NCBI GenBank assembly: GCA_034370465.1
Contig: JAXMLA010000144.1
Span: 1-29,509 of the forward strand
DNA: 29,509 bases
Direction of reading: 5' to 3'
Source of the DNA: UBA2197 sp034370465
GTDB taxonomy: Bacteria; Desulfobacterota; Desulfuromonadia; Desulfuromonadales; UBA2197
The position numbers and the translations under genes are program-made. Shown piece by piece: positions 7,307 through 14,750 of this stretch; positions within the stretch are counted from its first letter, which is position 1; each line of letters begins with the position of its first letter. Below the pieces are notes generated by a model. It saw only the letters and a program-made list of their open reading frames with translations, was not told where the DNA came from and did no database searches.

Positions 7307-10087
7307 ATGGACTATAAAGAGACCCTCAATCTGCCGAATACCGACTTCCCCATGCGCGCCAATCTCCCGCAGCGTGAACCTGAACTCCTCAAGAAGTGGG
7401 AAGGGATGGGGCTGTACCGCCAGATCGAAGAAGCCGGGCAGAATCGCCCGTCCTTTATCCTCCACGATGGCCCTCCTTATGCCAATGGTCATACCCATAT
7501 CGGCCATGCCCTCAACAAGATCCTCAAGGATGTCGTTATCAAGAGCCGGCGCATGAGCGGCTTTTACGCTCCCTACGTTCCGGGTTGGGATTGCCACGGT
7601 CTGCCGATCGAACTGATGGTCGACAAACAGCTTGGCAACAAGAAGCGGGAGATGACCAAGGGGGAGATCCGCAAGGCCTGCCGCGCCTATGCCGCCGACT
7701 GGGTCGAGATCCAGCGGCAAGAATTCGAACGCCTCGGTGTCTTTGGCGAGTGGGAGAATCCCTACCTGACCATGAGCGAAGGGTACGAAGCCGCCACCGC
7801 CCGTGAACTGGCGCGCTTTGCCGAGCGCGGCGGCCTCTTCAAGGGGAAGAAGCCGGTGCACTGGTGCTCTTCCTGTGTGACTGCCCTCGCTGAAGCCGAA
7901 GTCGAATACGCCGATCACACCTCCTATTCGATCTACGTCAAGTTCCCCTTTAACGGAACGTTGCCGGCTGAACTCGCCGCCTTTAGCGACAAGGCGATCT
8001 CCTTTGTCATCTGGACGACGACCCCCTGGACCATCCCCGCCAACCTCGGCATCTGCCTTAATCCCGACCTCCCCTACGCCCTGGTTGAAGTGGGTGGGGA
8101 GTATCTGGTGATGGCCGAAGGTCTGGTCGAAGAGGTCGCCAGAATCCTTGGCTGGGAAGACTATCGGATCGCCACCACCTTTGCGGCAACCCTCTTTGAG
8201 AAGCAGGCCTGCCGTCACCCTCTTTATGATCGCCCCTCCCTGATCGTCCTTGGGCAGCATGTCACCCTCGAAGCCGGCACCGGCTGTGTCCACACCGCCC
8301 CCGGCCACGGCCATGACGACTACCTCACCGGCCTGCGCTACGGCCTGGAGATCTACAACCCGGTTGATGATTACGGGCGTTATCGTCCGGATGTTGAATT
8401 CTTTGCCGGGATCAAGGTCAATGAAGCTCATACGCTTGTCTCCGAGAAGCTCGAAGCGGTCGGCGCTCTCCTCAAGTTCGGCAAGATCACTCACAGCTAC
8501 CCGCATTGCTGGCGCTGTAAAAAGCCGGTGATCTTCCGCGCCACCGAGCAGTGGTTCATCTCCATGGAGGCGAATAACCTGCGGGATCAGGCCTTGAAGG
8601 CGATCAACGATGTCGAATGGATTCCGCGCTGGGGCAAGGAGCGGATCTTCGGCATGATCGAAAACCGTCCGGACTGGTGTGTCAGTCGCCAGCGTAGCTG
8701 GGGGGTGCCGATTACCGTCTTTTACTGCGCGGCTTGCGACGAAGCCCTCGCCGATGGCCAGACCATGCACCATGTCGCCGATCTCTTTGAAAAAGGCGGC
8801 AGTGACCTGTGGTACGAAAAGGAGGTCGAAGAACTTCTACCGGTCGGCACACTCTGCGCCAAATGCGGCCACGCCAGCTTTACCCGCGAAAGCGACATCC
8901 TTGATGTCTGGTTCGATTCCGGCGTTTCGCACGCCGCCGTCCTCGAACGGCGCGGCAACCTCGGCGCCCCGGCCGACCTTTACCTCGAAGGCTCGGACCA
9001 GCATCGCGGTTGGTTCCACTCCAGCCTTTTGGCCGCGGTCGGCACTCGCGGCATCGCTCCCTACAAAGCGGTCCTCACCCACGGCTTCGTCGTCGACGGC
9101 GCCGGCAAGAAGATGTCGAAATCGCAGGGGAATGTCGTCGCCCCGGAGGAAGTGATCAAGAAGTACGGCGCCGAGATTCTCCGCCTTTGGGTCGCGGCGC
9201 AGGATTACCGGGACGATATCCGCATCAGCAACGAAATCCTTGAGCGTCTCGCCGATGCTTATCGCCGCATCCGCAATACCGCCCGCTATATCCTCGGCAA
9301 TCTTGACGGCTACAACCCCGAGAGCGATTGGGTCAGCGATGGTGATCTTTATGAGATCGACCGCTGGGCCCTCTCCAAGCTCGAAGGGTTGATCCAGCGG
9401 GTAGAGCGTTGTTATCAGGAGTATGAGTTCCACGTCCTGTACCACGCCGTCCACAACTTCTGCAGCGTCGAGCTCTCTGCGTTCTATCTCGATGTGCTCA
9501 AGGATCGCCTTTACACCGCCAAGGCCGGGAGCCTGGCGCGGCGCAGTGCCCAGACCGCCATGTACCGGATTCTCGACAGCCTGACCCGCCTGATCGCGCC
9601 GGTCCTCTCCTTTACCGCTGACGAAATCTGGTGGTGCCTTCCCGGCGAACGGGAAGGAAGCGTCCATCTCGCCACCTTCCCGAAGATTGAAACCAGTCTT
9701 CTCGACGCTGCTCTCGAAGGACGCTACGAGCAGATCCTCATGGTCCGTTCCGATGTCTCCAAGGTTCTCGAAGTCGCCCGCATCGCCAAGACGATCGGCC
9801 ATTCTCTCGATGCCCGCGTTACCATCTATGCCCCGGCCGGCCCCTGGCGCGAGCTCCTGGCTGCATACGGCGACGAGCTTGCTACACTCTTTATCGTCTC
9901 TCAGGTATCACTGGCGGAGATCGCCCCGAGCGGCGGCGTGGCCGGCGAAGAGCTCAAAGAGCTGGTTATCCACGTCGAAAAGGCGGCAGGGGACAAATGC
10001 GAACGTTGCTGGAACTATTCGACCAGCGTCGGCGCCAGCACTGCCCACCCCCCCCTCTGTCCGCGCTGCGAAGCCGTGATTAGTTGA
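7307..10087 (+). CDS. ileS: Isoleucyl-tRNA synthetase
   Basis: The 926-residue class I synthetase charges tRNA-Ile with isoleucine in the cytoplasm. The HIGH signature is HIGH at residues 64-67 (PPYANGHTHIGHAL) and KMSKS is at 602-606, the same spacing as in E. coli. The editing domain (CP1) lies between, with WTTTPWTIPANL. A C-terminal zinc knuckle has C898, C901, C918 and C921 (CERCW.. CPRC). Of two in-frame ATG codons, 7307 has the better distance to GGAG (7297-7300) and gives the usual N-terminus MDYKETLNLP. The gene begins an apparent operon with lspA and an MFS gene; the ileS-lspA link is common in bacteria. Confidence 0.98.
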   Translation: MDYKETLNLPNTDFPMRANLPQREPELLKKWEGMGLYRQIEEAGQNRPSFILHDGPPYANGHTHIGHALNKILKDVVIKSRRMSGFYAPYVPGWDCHGLPIELMVDKQLGNKKREMTKGEIRKACRAYAADWVEIQRQEFERLGVFGEWENPYLTMSEGYEAATARELARFAERGGLFKGKKPVHWCSSCVTALAEAEVEYADHTSYSIYVKFPFNGTLPAELAAFSDKAISFVIWTTTPWTIPANLGICLNPDLPYALVEVGGEYLVMAEGLVEEVARILGWEDYRIATTFAATLFEKQACRHPLYDRPSLIVLGQHVTLEAGTGCVHTAPGHGHDDYLTGLRYGLEIYNPVDDYGRYRPDVEFFAGIKVNEAHTLVSEKLEAVGALLKFGKITHSYPHCWRCKKPVIFRATEQWFISMEANNLRDQALKAINDVEWIPRWGKERIFGMIENRPDWCVSRQRSWGVPITVFYCAACDEALADGQTMHHVADLFEKGGSDLWYEKEVEELLPVGTLCAKCGHASFTRESDILDVWFDSGVSHAAVLERRGNLGAPADLYLEGSDQHRGWFHSSLLAAVGTRGIAPYKAVLTHGFVVDGAGKKMSKSQGNVVAPEEVIKKYGAEILRLWVAAQDYRDDIRISNEILERLADAYRRIRNTARYILGNLDGYNPESDWVSDGDLYEIDRWALSKLEGLIQRVERCYQEYEFHVLYHAVHNFCSVELSAFYLDVLKDRLYTAKAGSLARRSAQTAMYRILDSLTRLIAPVLSFTADEIWWCLPGEREGSVHLATFPKIETSLLDAALEGRYEQILMVRSDVSKVLEVARIAKTIGHSLDARVTIYAPAGPWRELLAAYGDELATLFIVSQVSLAEIAPSGGVAGEELKELVIHVEKAAGDKCERCWNYSTSVGASTAHPPLCPRCEAVIS

Positions 10088-10095
10088 TTTGAACC

Positions 10096-10123
10096 GTCGG
10101 GGCAATTCATGGATTGCCCCGAC
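10096..10123 (+). other. Perfect 11-bp stem-loop between ileS and lspA
   Basis: GTCGGGGCAAT (10096-10106) pairs with ATTGCCCCGAC (10113-10123) around a 6-base loop, TCATGG. It starts just after the ileS stop and ends before the lspA ribosome site. There is no T-run, so it is not an ordinary intrinsic terminator. It may serve as an RNA processing or stability element, or a pause. Confidence 0.8.
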
Positions 10124-10141
10124 ACATCAAAAGGATTTCCC

Positions 10142-10639
10142 GTGCCCTTTCGCACCCGTCTCCTCCTCATCGTCGCGCCGCTGCTCCTGGTTCTCGACCA
10201 GCTCAGCAAGATTTATATCGACCGGAACTTTTTCCTCGGCGAATCGGTCACCGTCTTTGAAAACTTTTTCCACATCACCTATATCCGTAACAAAGGGGCG
10301 GCCTTCGGCATCCTTGCCGGCAGCCCCTGGCGCGTCCCCTTCTTTGTCACCATCGGCGTGATTGCCTGTGTCGGCCTCCTTTGGTACCTTTATGCCACCC
10401 GTGCCGACCAGAAGCTGCTGCAGATTGCGCTGGTACTGGTCTTTAGCGGCGCCATCGGCAACATCATCGACCGGGTGCGCCTTGCCGAAGTCATCGACTT
10501 TCTCGACGTCCACTGGTATCAGTACCACTGGCCCGCCTTCAATGTCGCCGACTCGGCAATCACCATCGGCGTCGGAATGATGATCCTCGATCTCTGGTTT
10601 GAAGAGCGGCGGAATAAGAAGGCTAAACGAGCGGAGTAA
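10142..10639 (+). CDS. lspA: Lipoprotein signal peptidase (signal peptidase II)
   Basis: The 165-residue inner-membrane aspartyl protease cuts the signal peptide from lipid-modified prolipoproteins. It has four hydrophobic spans and the conserved blocks DQLSK, RNKGAAFGIL, GAIGNIIDR and FNVADSAI. The likely catalytic pair is D110 and D137, 27 apart as in E. coli (D114/D141). The GTG at 10142 has AAAGGA at a good distance. The in-frame ATG at 10109 lies in the loop of the 10096-10123 hairpin and would add an untypical MDCPDTSKGFP stretch, so GTG is preferred. Several lipoproteins in this window are possible substrates. Confidence 0.95.
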   Translation: MPFRTRLLLIVAPLLLVLDQLSKIYIDRNFFLGESVTVFENFFHITYIRNKGAAFGILAGSPWRVPFFVTIGVIACVGLLWYLYATRADQKLLQIALVLVFSGAIGNIIDRVRLAEVIDFLDVHWYQYHWPAFNVADSAITIGVGMMILDLWFEERRNKKAKRAE

Positions 10640-10648
10640 TTCTCCACC

Positions 10649-11917
10649 ATGGATATCTTCTCCCTCCCTGCTCACCTCTCCCGCCGTCGCTGGTCCCTCT
10701 TTGCCGTCCTTGCTCTCATCTACATGCTCGTCTATTTTTATCGGGTCTCGCTGGCGGTCATCGCCGGCGATGTCAGCCAGGATCTTCAGCTCACCCCCGA
10801 AGAGCTCGGTACCCTGGCCGGTATCCTCTTCTATGTTTACGCCTTTGCCCAGCTCCCCCTCGGCCCCCTCATCGATCGTTTCGGCGGCCGCCTGGTGATC
10901 AGCGGTTGCGGCCTCCTCACCACCGCTGGCGGCCTGCTCTTCAGTCAGGCGCAGAGTTATGGCAGCGCCATGGCGGCGCGCATGCTCATCGGCATCGGCA
11001 CCGCGTCGGTTCTGATGGCGACCTTTGCCATCTTCAGCCGCTGGTACAGCCGCCAGGAGTTCGGGCGGGCGTCGAGCCTGATGATCGCCTTCGGCAATCT
11101 CGGCAACCTTTGCGGCACCGCCCCGTTGGCCCTCGGGGTTGCGGCGATCGGCTGGCGGCACTCCTTCCTCTTCATCGCCGCATTGCAGGGGATTGCCACC
11201 CTCCTCATCTTCATCCTGGTACGTGATCGTCCTCCTCTTCCTGCTGCCGCCAGTGAGGGAGACGGCGGGGGGAAGGTCGGCATCTTTTCCGCCTGGCGCA
11301 TGATCTTCAGCAGCGGCAGCTTCTGGCTCCTGGCGCTGCTCTGTTTCTTCTGGTATGGAAACTATCTGGCCATTCAAGGGCTGTGGGGCGGGCCGTATCT
11401 GCGCGAGCTCATGGGTCTGAGCCGGGAAAAGACCGGAGAGATGCTGATGTATATCTCCATCGGCTTTGTTGTCGGCAGTTACTTCAGTGATGCCTGTGTC
11501 CGCCGTTTCTTTGCCGGTTCGCAGAAATGGATGCTGGTTGTCGGCTCCTCCTTTCTGGCTCTGCTGATGACCGCCTTTCTCGGCTGGGGGGAGCTCCTTC
11601 CACCCTGGCTATTGTCCCTCATCCTCTTTCTTCTCGGACTTGCCGTCTCCAGCGGCGTCCTTATCTATCCGATCATTCGCGCCAGCTTCCCGGTGAGCAT
11701 CGTCGGTACCGCCCTGACATCGCTGAACTTCTTCGTCCTCCTCGGTGCTGCCGTCACCCAGCAGGTCATGGGGATGATCATCGGCGCCCAGACCCCGCTC
11801 GGCGTCACGCCCCCTGCCAGCGCGTACCACAGCGCTTTCCTTCTGCCGATCGTTGGGCTGGTGGTGGCGATTGGGCTTTATACTTTTGCCCACGATAAGT
11901 CGAAAGCGCACGGATAA
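10649..11917 (+). CDS. Major facilitator superfamily transporter
   Basis: The 422-residue inner-membrane protein has about twelve hydrophobic segments. The loop after the second span carries the MFS signature GPLIDRFGGR. A central cytoplasmic loop (about residues 192-215) separates two six-helix halves. It begins nine bases after lspA and may be read from the ileS promoter. The substrate cannot be deduced; the overall look is of the anion/sugar-phosphate or nitrate/nitrite-type antiporter half of the superfamily, which is only an impression. The ribosome site is a GGAG that overlaps the lspA end. Confidence 0.88.
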   Translation: MDIFSLPAHLSRRRWSLFAVLALIYMLVYFYRVSLAVIAGDVSQDLQLTPEELGTLAGILFYVYAFAQLPLGPLIDRFGGRLVISGCGLLTTAGGLLFSQAQSYGSAMAARMLIGIGTASVLMATFAIFSRWYSRQEFGRASSLMIAFGNLGNLCGTAPLALGVAAIGWRHSFLFIAALQGIATLLIFILVRDRPPLPAAASEGDGGGKVGIFSAWRMIFSSGSFWLLALLCFFWYGNYLAIQGLWGGPYLRELMGLSREKTGEMLMYISIGFVVGSYFSDACVRRFFAGSQKWMLVVGSSFLALLMTAFLGWGELLPPWLLSLILFLLGLAVSSGVLIYPIIRASFPVSIVGTALTSLNFFVLLGAAVTQQVMGMIIGAQTPLGVTPPASAYHSAFLLPIVGLVVAIGLYTFAHDKSKAHG

Positions 11918-12315
11918 TCGGGAGTGGCGTTGTCAAACCGTCGGGTCCCGGCCCGACAGCCGGCTTCATTTTCTTTGAATCGCAAAGAAAACGAAGCAAA
12001 AGAAACTCTGCCACTGCGTGGAGCATGTCGGATGCCGGCTTCGGTGTGGTTAATGGCGGAGAGGATAAAGACGGGTGAGCTGCTTTCGGCAACGAAAGGC
12101 TGGTGGCCTATGGATTCGGCCACCTGGGGTTTGAGTGGTCTGCCAGTTGACGCTGGAATTGTAGAATAGATCGTGACAACCACGTCCGTTCAATCAACAA
12201 CAGGTCGGGGGGCCGCATAAGAATCGGGCCCCGCTTTCGGTGCAGAGGATAGTCGCCCTCGTCAGCAGCCATCGGGAGTTGATCAGAACAATAGTGTAGC
12301 CACTTCAAAGTGATT
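11918..12315. other. Gene-free stretch with remnants of a dispersed repeat
   Basis: No convincing gene lies in these roughly 400 bases. The left half holds two short hairpins. GTCGGG/CCCGAC lies at 11940-11957. TTTTCTTTG (11969-11977) pairs with CAAAGAAAA (11983-11991). This string is familiar from noncoding repeats that give false small proteins in many proteobacteria. An open frame on the minus strand (11878-12183) is such a product and overlaps the MFS gene end. The right half (about 12200-12310) could be a worn mobile-element fragment, but I cannot name one. Confidence 0.5.
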
Positions 12316-12561
12316 TCAAGGTGAAGGAGGGATTGGGCTTAGTCGATAACCCTTTGCAACCATGCAGGGGGATTCAAGCTCTCTCGCTGAAAAAACTTTT
12401 TGTCCACCCTGATTGGCTTCATGTCTGCAATCGCTTAAGTCTGCGGCGGTCTTTTTTAAAGACACGCCGTCTTGAAGCCAGTACTCAGTAGTTACGCAAC
12501 CCGTTGCACACAATCCCAAAAAAAAGATGACAAATATTCTTGCGCTAATGGTGTGAGGCAT
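12316..12561 (-). CDS. Small predicted lipoprotein
   Basis: The 81-residue protein starts at the ATG at 12559-12561 behind AGGAGAA. A hydrophobic N-terminus (ARIFVIFFLGLCATGC) ends in a lipobox-like ATGC with C22 as the lipidation site. The mature part has two more Cys (in SDCRHE and ESPCMV) that could form a disulfide. The pattern (Cys, ~20 residues, Cys) is often seen in short envelope lipoproteins, but I do not recognise the family. It is the last of five minus-strand small genes in the AT-rich island. Confidence 0.65.
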   Translation of the reverse strand: MPHTISARIFVIFFLGLCATGCVTTEYWLQDGVSLKKTAADLSDCRHEANQGGQKVFSARELESPCMVAKGYRLSPIPPSP

Positions 12562-12616
12562 GAGTTCTCCTAGAAATTGGTGAAGCTAAAGTTTGTCGAA
12601 TTTTTTGTGCGAAACA

Positions 12617-13135
12617 TTATGTGAATTCCCTGCTTTCGTAATCCAGTGCCTTTGTAATCTTGGCGATTGCCTGAGTTAAAAGCAGAAGACTTTCCTGAAA
12701 CCATTCGTCAGTCATGTCCACCGCAAGTACGACTGCAACCTTTCCATCATTTGCTTTTTGACTGAACTTAAGTAGGCGCAAGTACTTCATCGAACCAGTA
12801 CCAAATATTCTCCCATGCGCAAGAGCATCACGTAGCATAACTATGGGCTTTCTATCGACTCGGCAATCCAGTGAAGCCCATTTGTTGTATTTTTCGAGAG
12901 TTTGATTAAGATCATCCTTGTTCGTAAACGCATTTAACTCAACTAGTTCGTCAATCTTTACCTGTGGTAACTGTGCTTGCACTCGGTCACCAGAAGCTTT
13001 GTCTAGTTTTACAATAGCCAACCTTGCTGCCATTTCAATCGTCTGCAGATTCCCTATTAGCTTGCCGAGATTCAGCGCATGCCGCTCAAAACGACCTTTA
13101 GCATTCACGGGTTCTCCTGCTTCTGGTTTACTCAT
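12617..13135 (-). CDS. Hypothetical protein with a HEPN-like RX4H motif
   Basis: Read on the minus strand from the ATG at 13133-13135 (MSKPEAGEP..), it gives 172 residues; an ATG five codons upstream is possible. The protein looks mostly helical. MLRDALAHG contains RX4H (R102, H107 from this start), the signature of HEPN-type RNases and related nucleic-acid proteins, placed after a long helical region as in many HEPN families. A strand-like part (KVAVVLAVDMTDEW) and a C-terminal helix follow. HEPN proteins often act in toxin-antitoxin or defence systems, but no partner is evident next door. The fold call rests on this motif alone and is tentative. Confidence 0.65.
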   Translation of the reverse strand: MSKPEAGEPVNAKGRFERHALNLGKLIGNLQTIEMAARLAIVKLDKASGDRVQAQLPQVKIDELVELNAFTNKDDLNQTLEKYNKWASLDCRVDRKPIVMLRDALAHGRIFGTGSMKYLRLLKFSQKANDGKVAVVLAVDMTDEWFQESLLLLTQAIAKITKALDYESREFT

Positions 13136-13232
13136 TGGTTTCCATTCCATCGCACTAACGATAGCGAGGTGCAGCAGCGGCGAGGTCTAAACGCACCGAC
13201 CGTCTGCCGCCGATGGATAGAAGTTGCCCTTT

Positions 13233-13715
13233 TCATTCCCATTTATTTTGCACTGCTGTTGCAATGTCAGAGAAAATAGTTCCACTCATCGGCGGACAAT
13301 CTTCAGAATACCCAGATCCGTTGATATTGAGCATTGTCTCGTTCTTCATGCTGTCAACCAAGTCAACGCTAATATTAGAAAAGTTATAACCTCCACCAAA
13401 ACAACGATTGGCCCAATCGTATGGTGCGTATCCATCTATAACAAGGATATATCTTGCCTCTGCTTCGTTGAATTGCTCAAGACGTGTTGGACTCGTTTTT
13501 TCGGTAACACGTGATCTAGAACTCCACCTTAAGACTTTAAATCCCTTTTCTTTAAGTCTGTTTTGAATTTCTACAACCCATGGAGCGCTGGGAGCATCAA
13601 GCGCAATTACTTTCGGACCACCTGCTTTCGTTTCCGTCAGGTTCACAACGCGACCAGTGGACGCGCATCCGGTAAGAAAGATAGACAAAACCATCAAGAT
13701 TGCACTTTTGAACAT
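13233..13715 (-). CDS. Predicted lipoprotein of unknown function
   Basis: The 160-residue protein begins at the ATG at 13713-13715 with a strong AAGGAGAA site. The N-terminus MFKSAILMVLSIFLTGC is a lipoprotein signal with lipobox LTGC and C17 as the lipid site. The mature protein has an alpha/beta look: WVVEIQNRLKEKGFKV, then RYILVIDGYAPYDW, then a strand-rich segment. The pattern suggests a small periplasmic domain that senses or binds something, but the family is not recognised. It is one of several small minus-strand genes in the island. Confidence 0.72.
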   Translation of the reverse strand: MFKSAILMVLSIFLTGCASTGRVVNLTETKAGGPKVIALDAPSAPWVVEIQNRLKEKGFKVLRWSSRSRVTEKTSPTRLEQFNEAEARYILVIDGYAPYDWANRCFGGGYNFSNISVDLVDSMKNETMLNINGSGYSEDCPPMSGTIFSDIATAVQNKWE

Positions 13716-13727
13716 CTCTTCTCCTTT

Positions 13728-13780
13728 ATCTAACGAGGTCGGATTTGACCGGCTTGACCGGTCGAAATACTTGGTTATTC
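13728..13780 (-). other. attC-like hairpin between two island genes (candidate)
   Basis: On the minus strand the segment ends in GTTAGAT, which fits the integron R' core GTTRRRY, 12 bases before the lipoprotein start codon. Inside, ATTTGACCGG (13743-13752) pairs with CCGGTCGAAAT (13758-13768), leaving one extrahelical base at 13764 and a 5-base loop. A weaker outer pair joins GTTA/TAAC. Size and shape resemble a short integron recombination site, but the R'' core is poor and sister sites were not found next to the other genes. Confidence 0.3.
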
Positions 13781-13820
13781 CATGTCCTCCGACTCCCTGG
13801 ACTGCCTTCAGGGAGAGAAC

Positions 13821-14081
13821 TTAACTTTTGGAAATGATGGCTGCATAACGCGCCAAGTCGCCACGAGTTGCTATGGCTCCCCTGAGCCAGACTTTGAGGG
13901 CAGCGGGATCAACATTCGTCTTAATGGGAGTGATACCTTGTGCCTTCAATTCCTCGCAGTATTCCTCTGTCTTTTTCAGGAAGGTAGCGTAATCGTCGAC
14001 AACGATGCTCGGGATAGAGAGTGGCGCGAACTCGGCGTAGTCAGATTCCTTGACGATAGCAACGTGAATAACGATAGCCAT
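13821..14081 (-). CDS. Small hypothetical protein (86 residues)
   Basis: The ATG at 14079-14081 follows AAGGA at six bases. The protein MAIVIHVAIVKES.. has a short hydrophobic first strand, a central helical and charged part (FLKKTEEYCEELKAQG) and a C-terminal helix (DLARYAAIISKS). No membrane span or signal peptide is clear. A hairpin (CTCCCTG 13793-13799 with CAGGGAG 13809-13815) sits just past the stop. No function can be assigned. Confidence 0.6.
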   Translation of the reverse strand: MAIVIHVAIVKESDYAEFAPLSIPSIVVDDYATFLKKTEEYCEELKAQGITPIKTNVDPAALKVWLRGAIATRGDLARYAAIISKS

Positions 14082-14132
14082 AAAGTATCCTTAAAAGTCA
14101 GACGGAGGTGAAAAATGCTAAAGCGATTACAT

Positions 14133-14345
14133 TTACGACAGCAATTCTTCAAGAGTTCGGTTTGGGCGTTTCTTTATTTCTATTTCAAGTGCTCTGCCCC
14201 TGTTGGTAAGCGTTACATTTTCCGCCTCAAGCTTCGCAATTCTCTTTTGAAGTTTCGCGTTTTCTTGTTGGAGACAGACAACATAATTGTGAACCTCAGG
14301 ATCACACGCCTTGAGTTTCTTCTTAAGTTCAGGAGCTGGCGACAT
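14133..14345 (-). CDS. Small coiled-coil protein (70 residues)
   Basis: The ATG at 14343-14345 is preceded by GGAGGAA. The centre of the protein is a heptad-like coiled coil (LQQENAKLQKRIAKLEAENVTL, with Leu and Ala at spaced positions) and the end is basic. It may be a dimerising partner or a fragment of a larger regulator; neither can be shown. It is the most upstream of the five small minus-strand genes, and no promoter is evident. Confidence 0.55.
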   Translation of the reverse strand: MSPAPELKKKLKACDPEVHNYVVCLQQENAKLQKRIAKLEAENVTLTNRGRALEIEIKKRPNRTLEELLS

Positions 14346-14750
14346 AATTCCTCCGGTATTTGTATCGGAAGTTTGGGGATTACCTTCGATGCCGGAAGTG
14401 GTATCTTAAGCCTTCCCCCGCAAACAAAAACCGCCCGAACGGATGTTGCCGTCGGACGGTTCGCTTTTTATCCCCTATCATTGCGGCGCGTTGCGAACAT
14501 AGCCATTTTCCCTGAAATCATTAGCAAAAATAATGGACGCAGGCTAACACGGTGCAATAGCTACAGCAAGGAGTTTCTTGTTCAGTCTCCCCCTCACCCG
14601 GCTTTGTCTGGCAGAGATCGAAGGTCAACGCACCTGCGGCGGCTGCGGTTGCCGTGGGCGATGAGCCGAGACGACTCGTCCCCCCCGAGCGCGAAGCCGG
14701 GGAGGACGAGGAGGGTGAACAGCAGGAGGATGCAGCGGAACACGTGCGGT
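14346..14750. other. Noncoding stretch between the island and tkt
   Basis: This 405-base gap holds the 14426-14469 terminator at its left. Its right half, about 14580-14745, is suddenly GC-rich (..CCCCCCGAGCGCGAAGCCGGGG..). No gene with a credible start was found. A minus-strand open frame there runs out of the tkt end in another frame and reads like a repeat-derived false protein. It may be another dispersed-repeat piece. Confidence 0.4.
14426..14469. terminator. Bidirectional terminator-like hairpin
   Basis: CCGCCCGAACGG (14431-14442) pairs with CCGTCGGACGG (14449-14459) with one bulge and a G-U-type pair. A-rich bases precede it (14426-14430) and T bases follow (14465-14469). It can end minus-strand transcripts from tkt as well as plus-strand ones. 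Confidence 0.7.

Noticed and set aside
11878..12183. Minus-strand 101-codon frame ending in the MFS gene
   Set aside because: It overlaps a real gene and reads through the dispersed-repeat string; it looks like a false protein.
13150..13232. A second attC site with GTTAGTG before the HEPN-like gene
   Set aside because: The core does not fit GTTRRRY, and no matching inner stem could be found.
12316..14345. A full integron cassette array
   Set aside because: Only one attC-like site was found; the gaps before the genes starting at 12561, 14081 and 14345 have no GTTRRRY core and no integrase is present.
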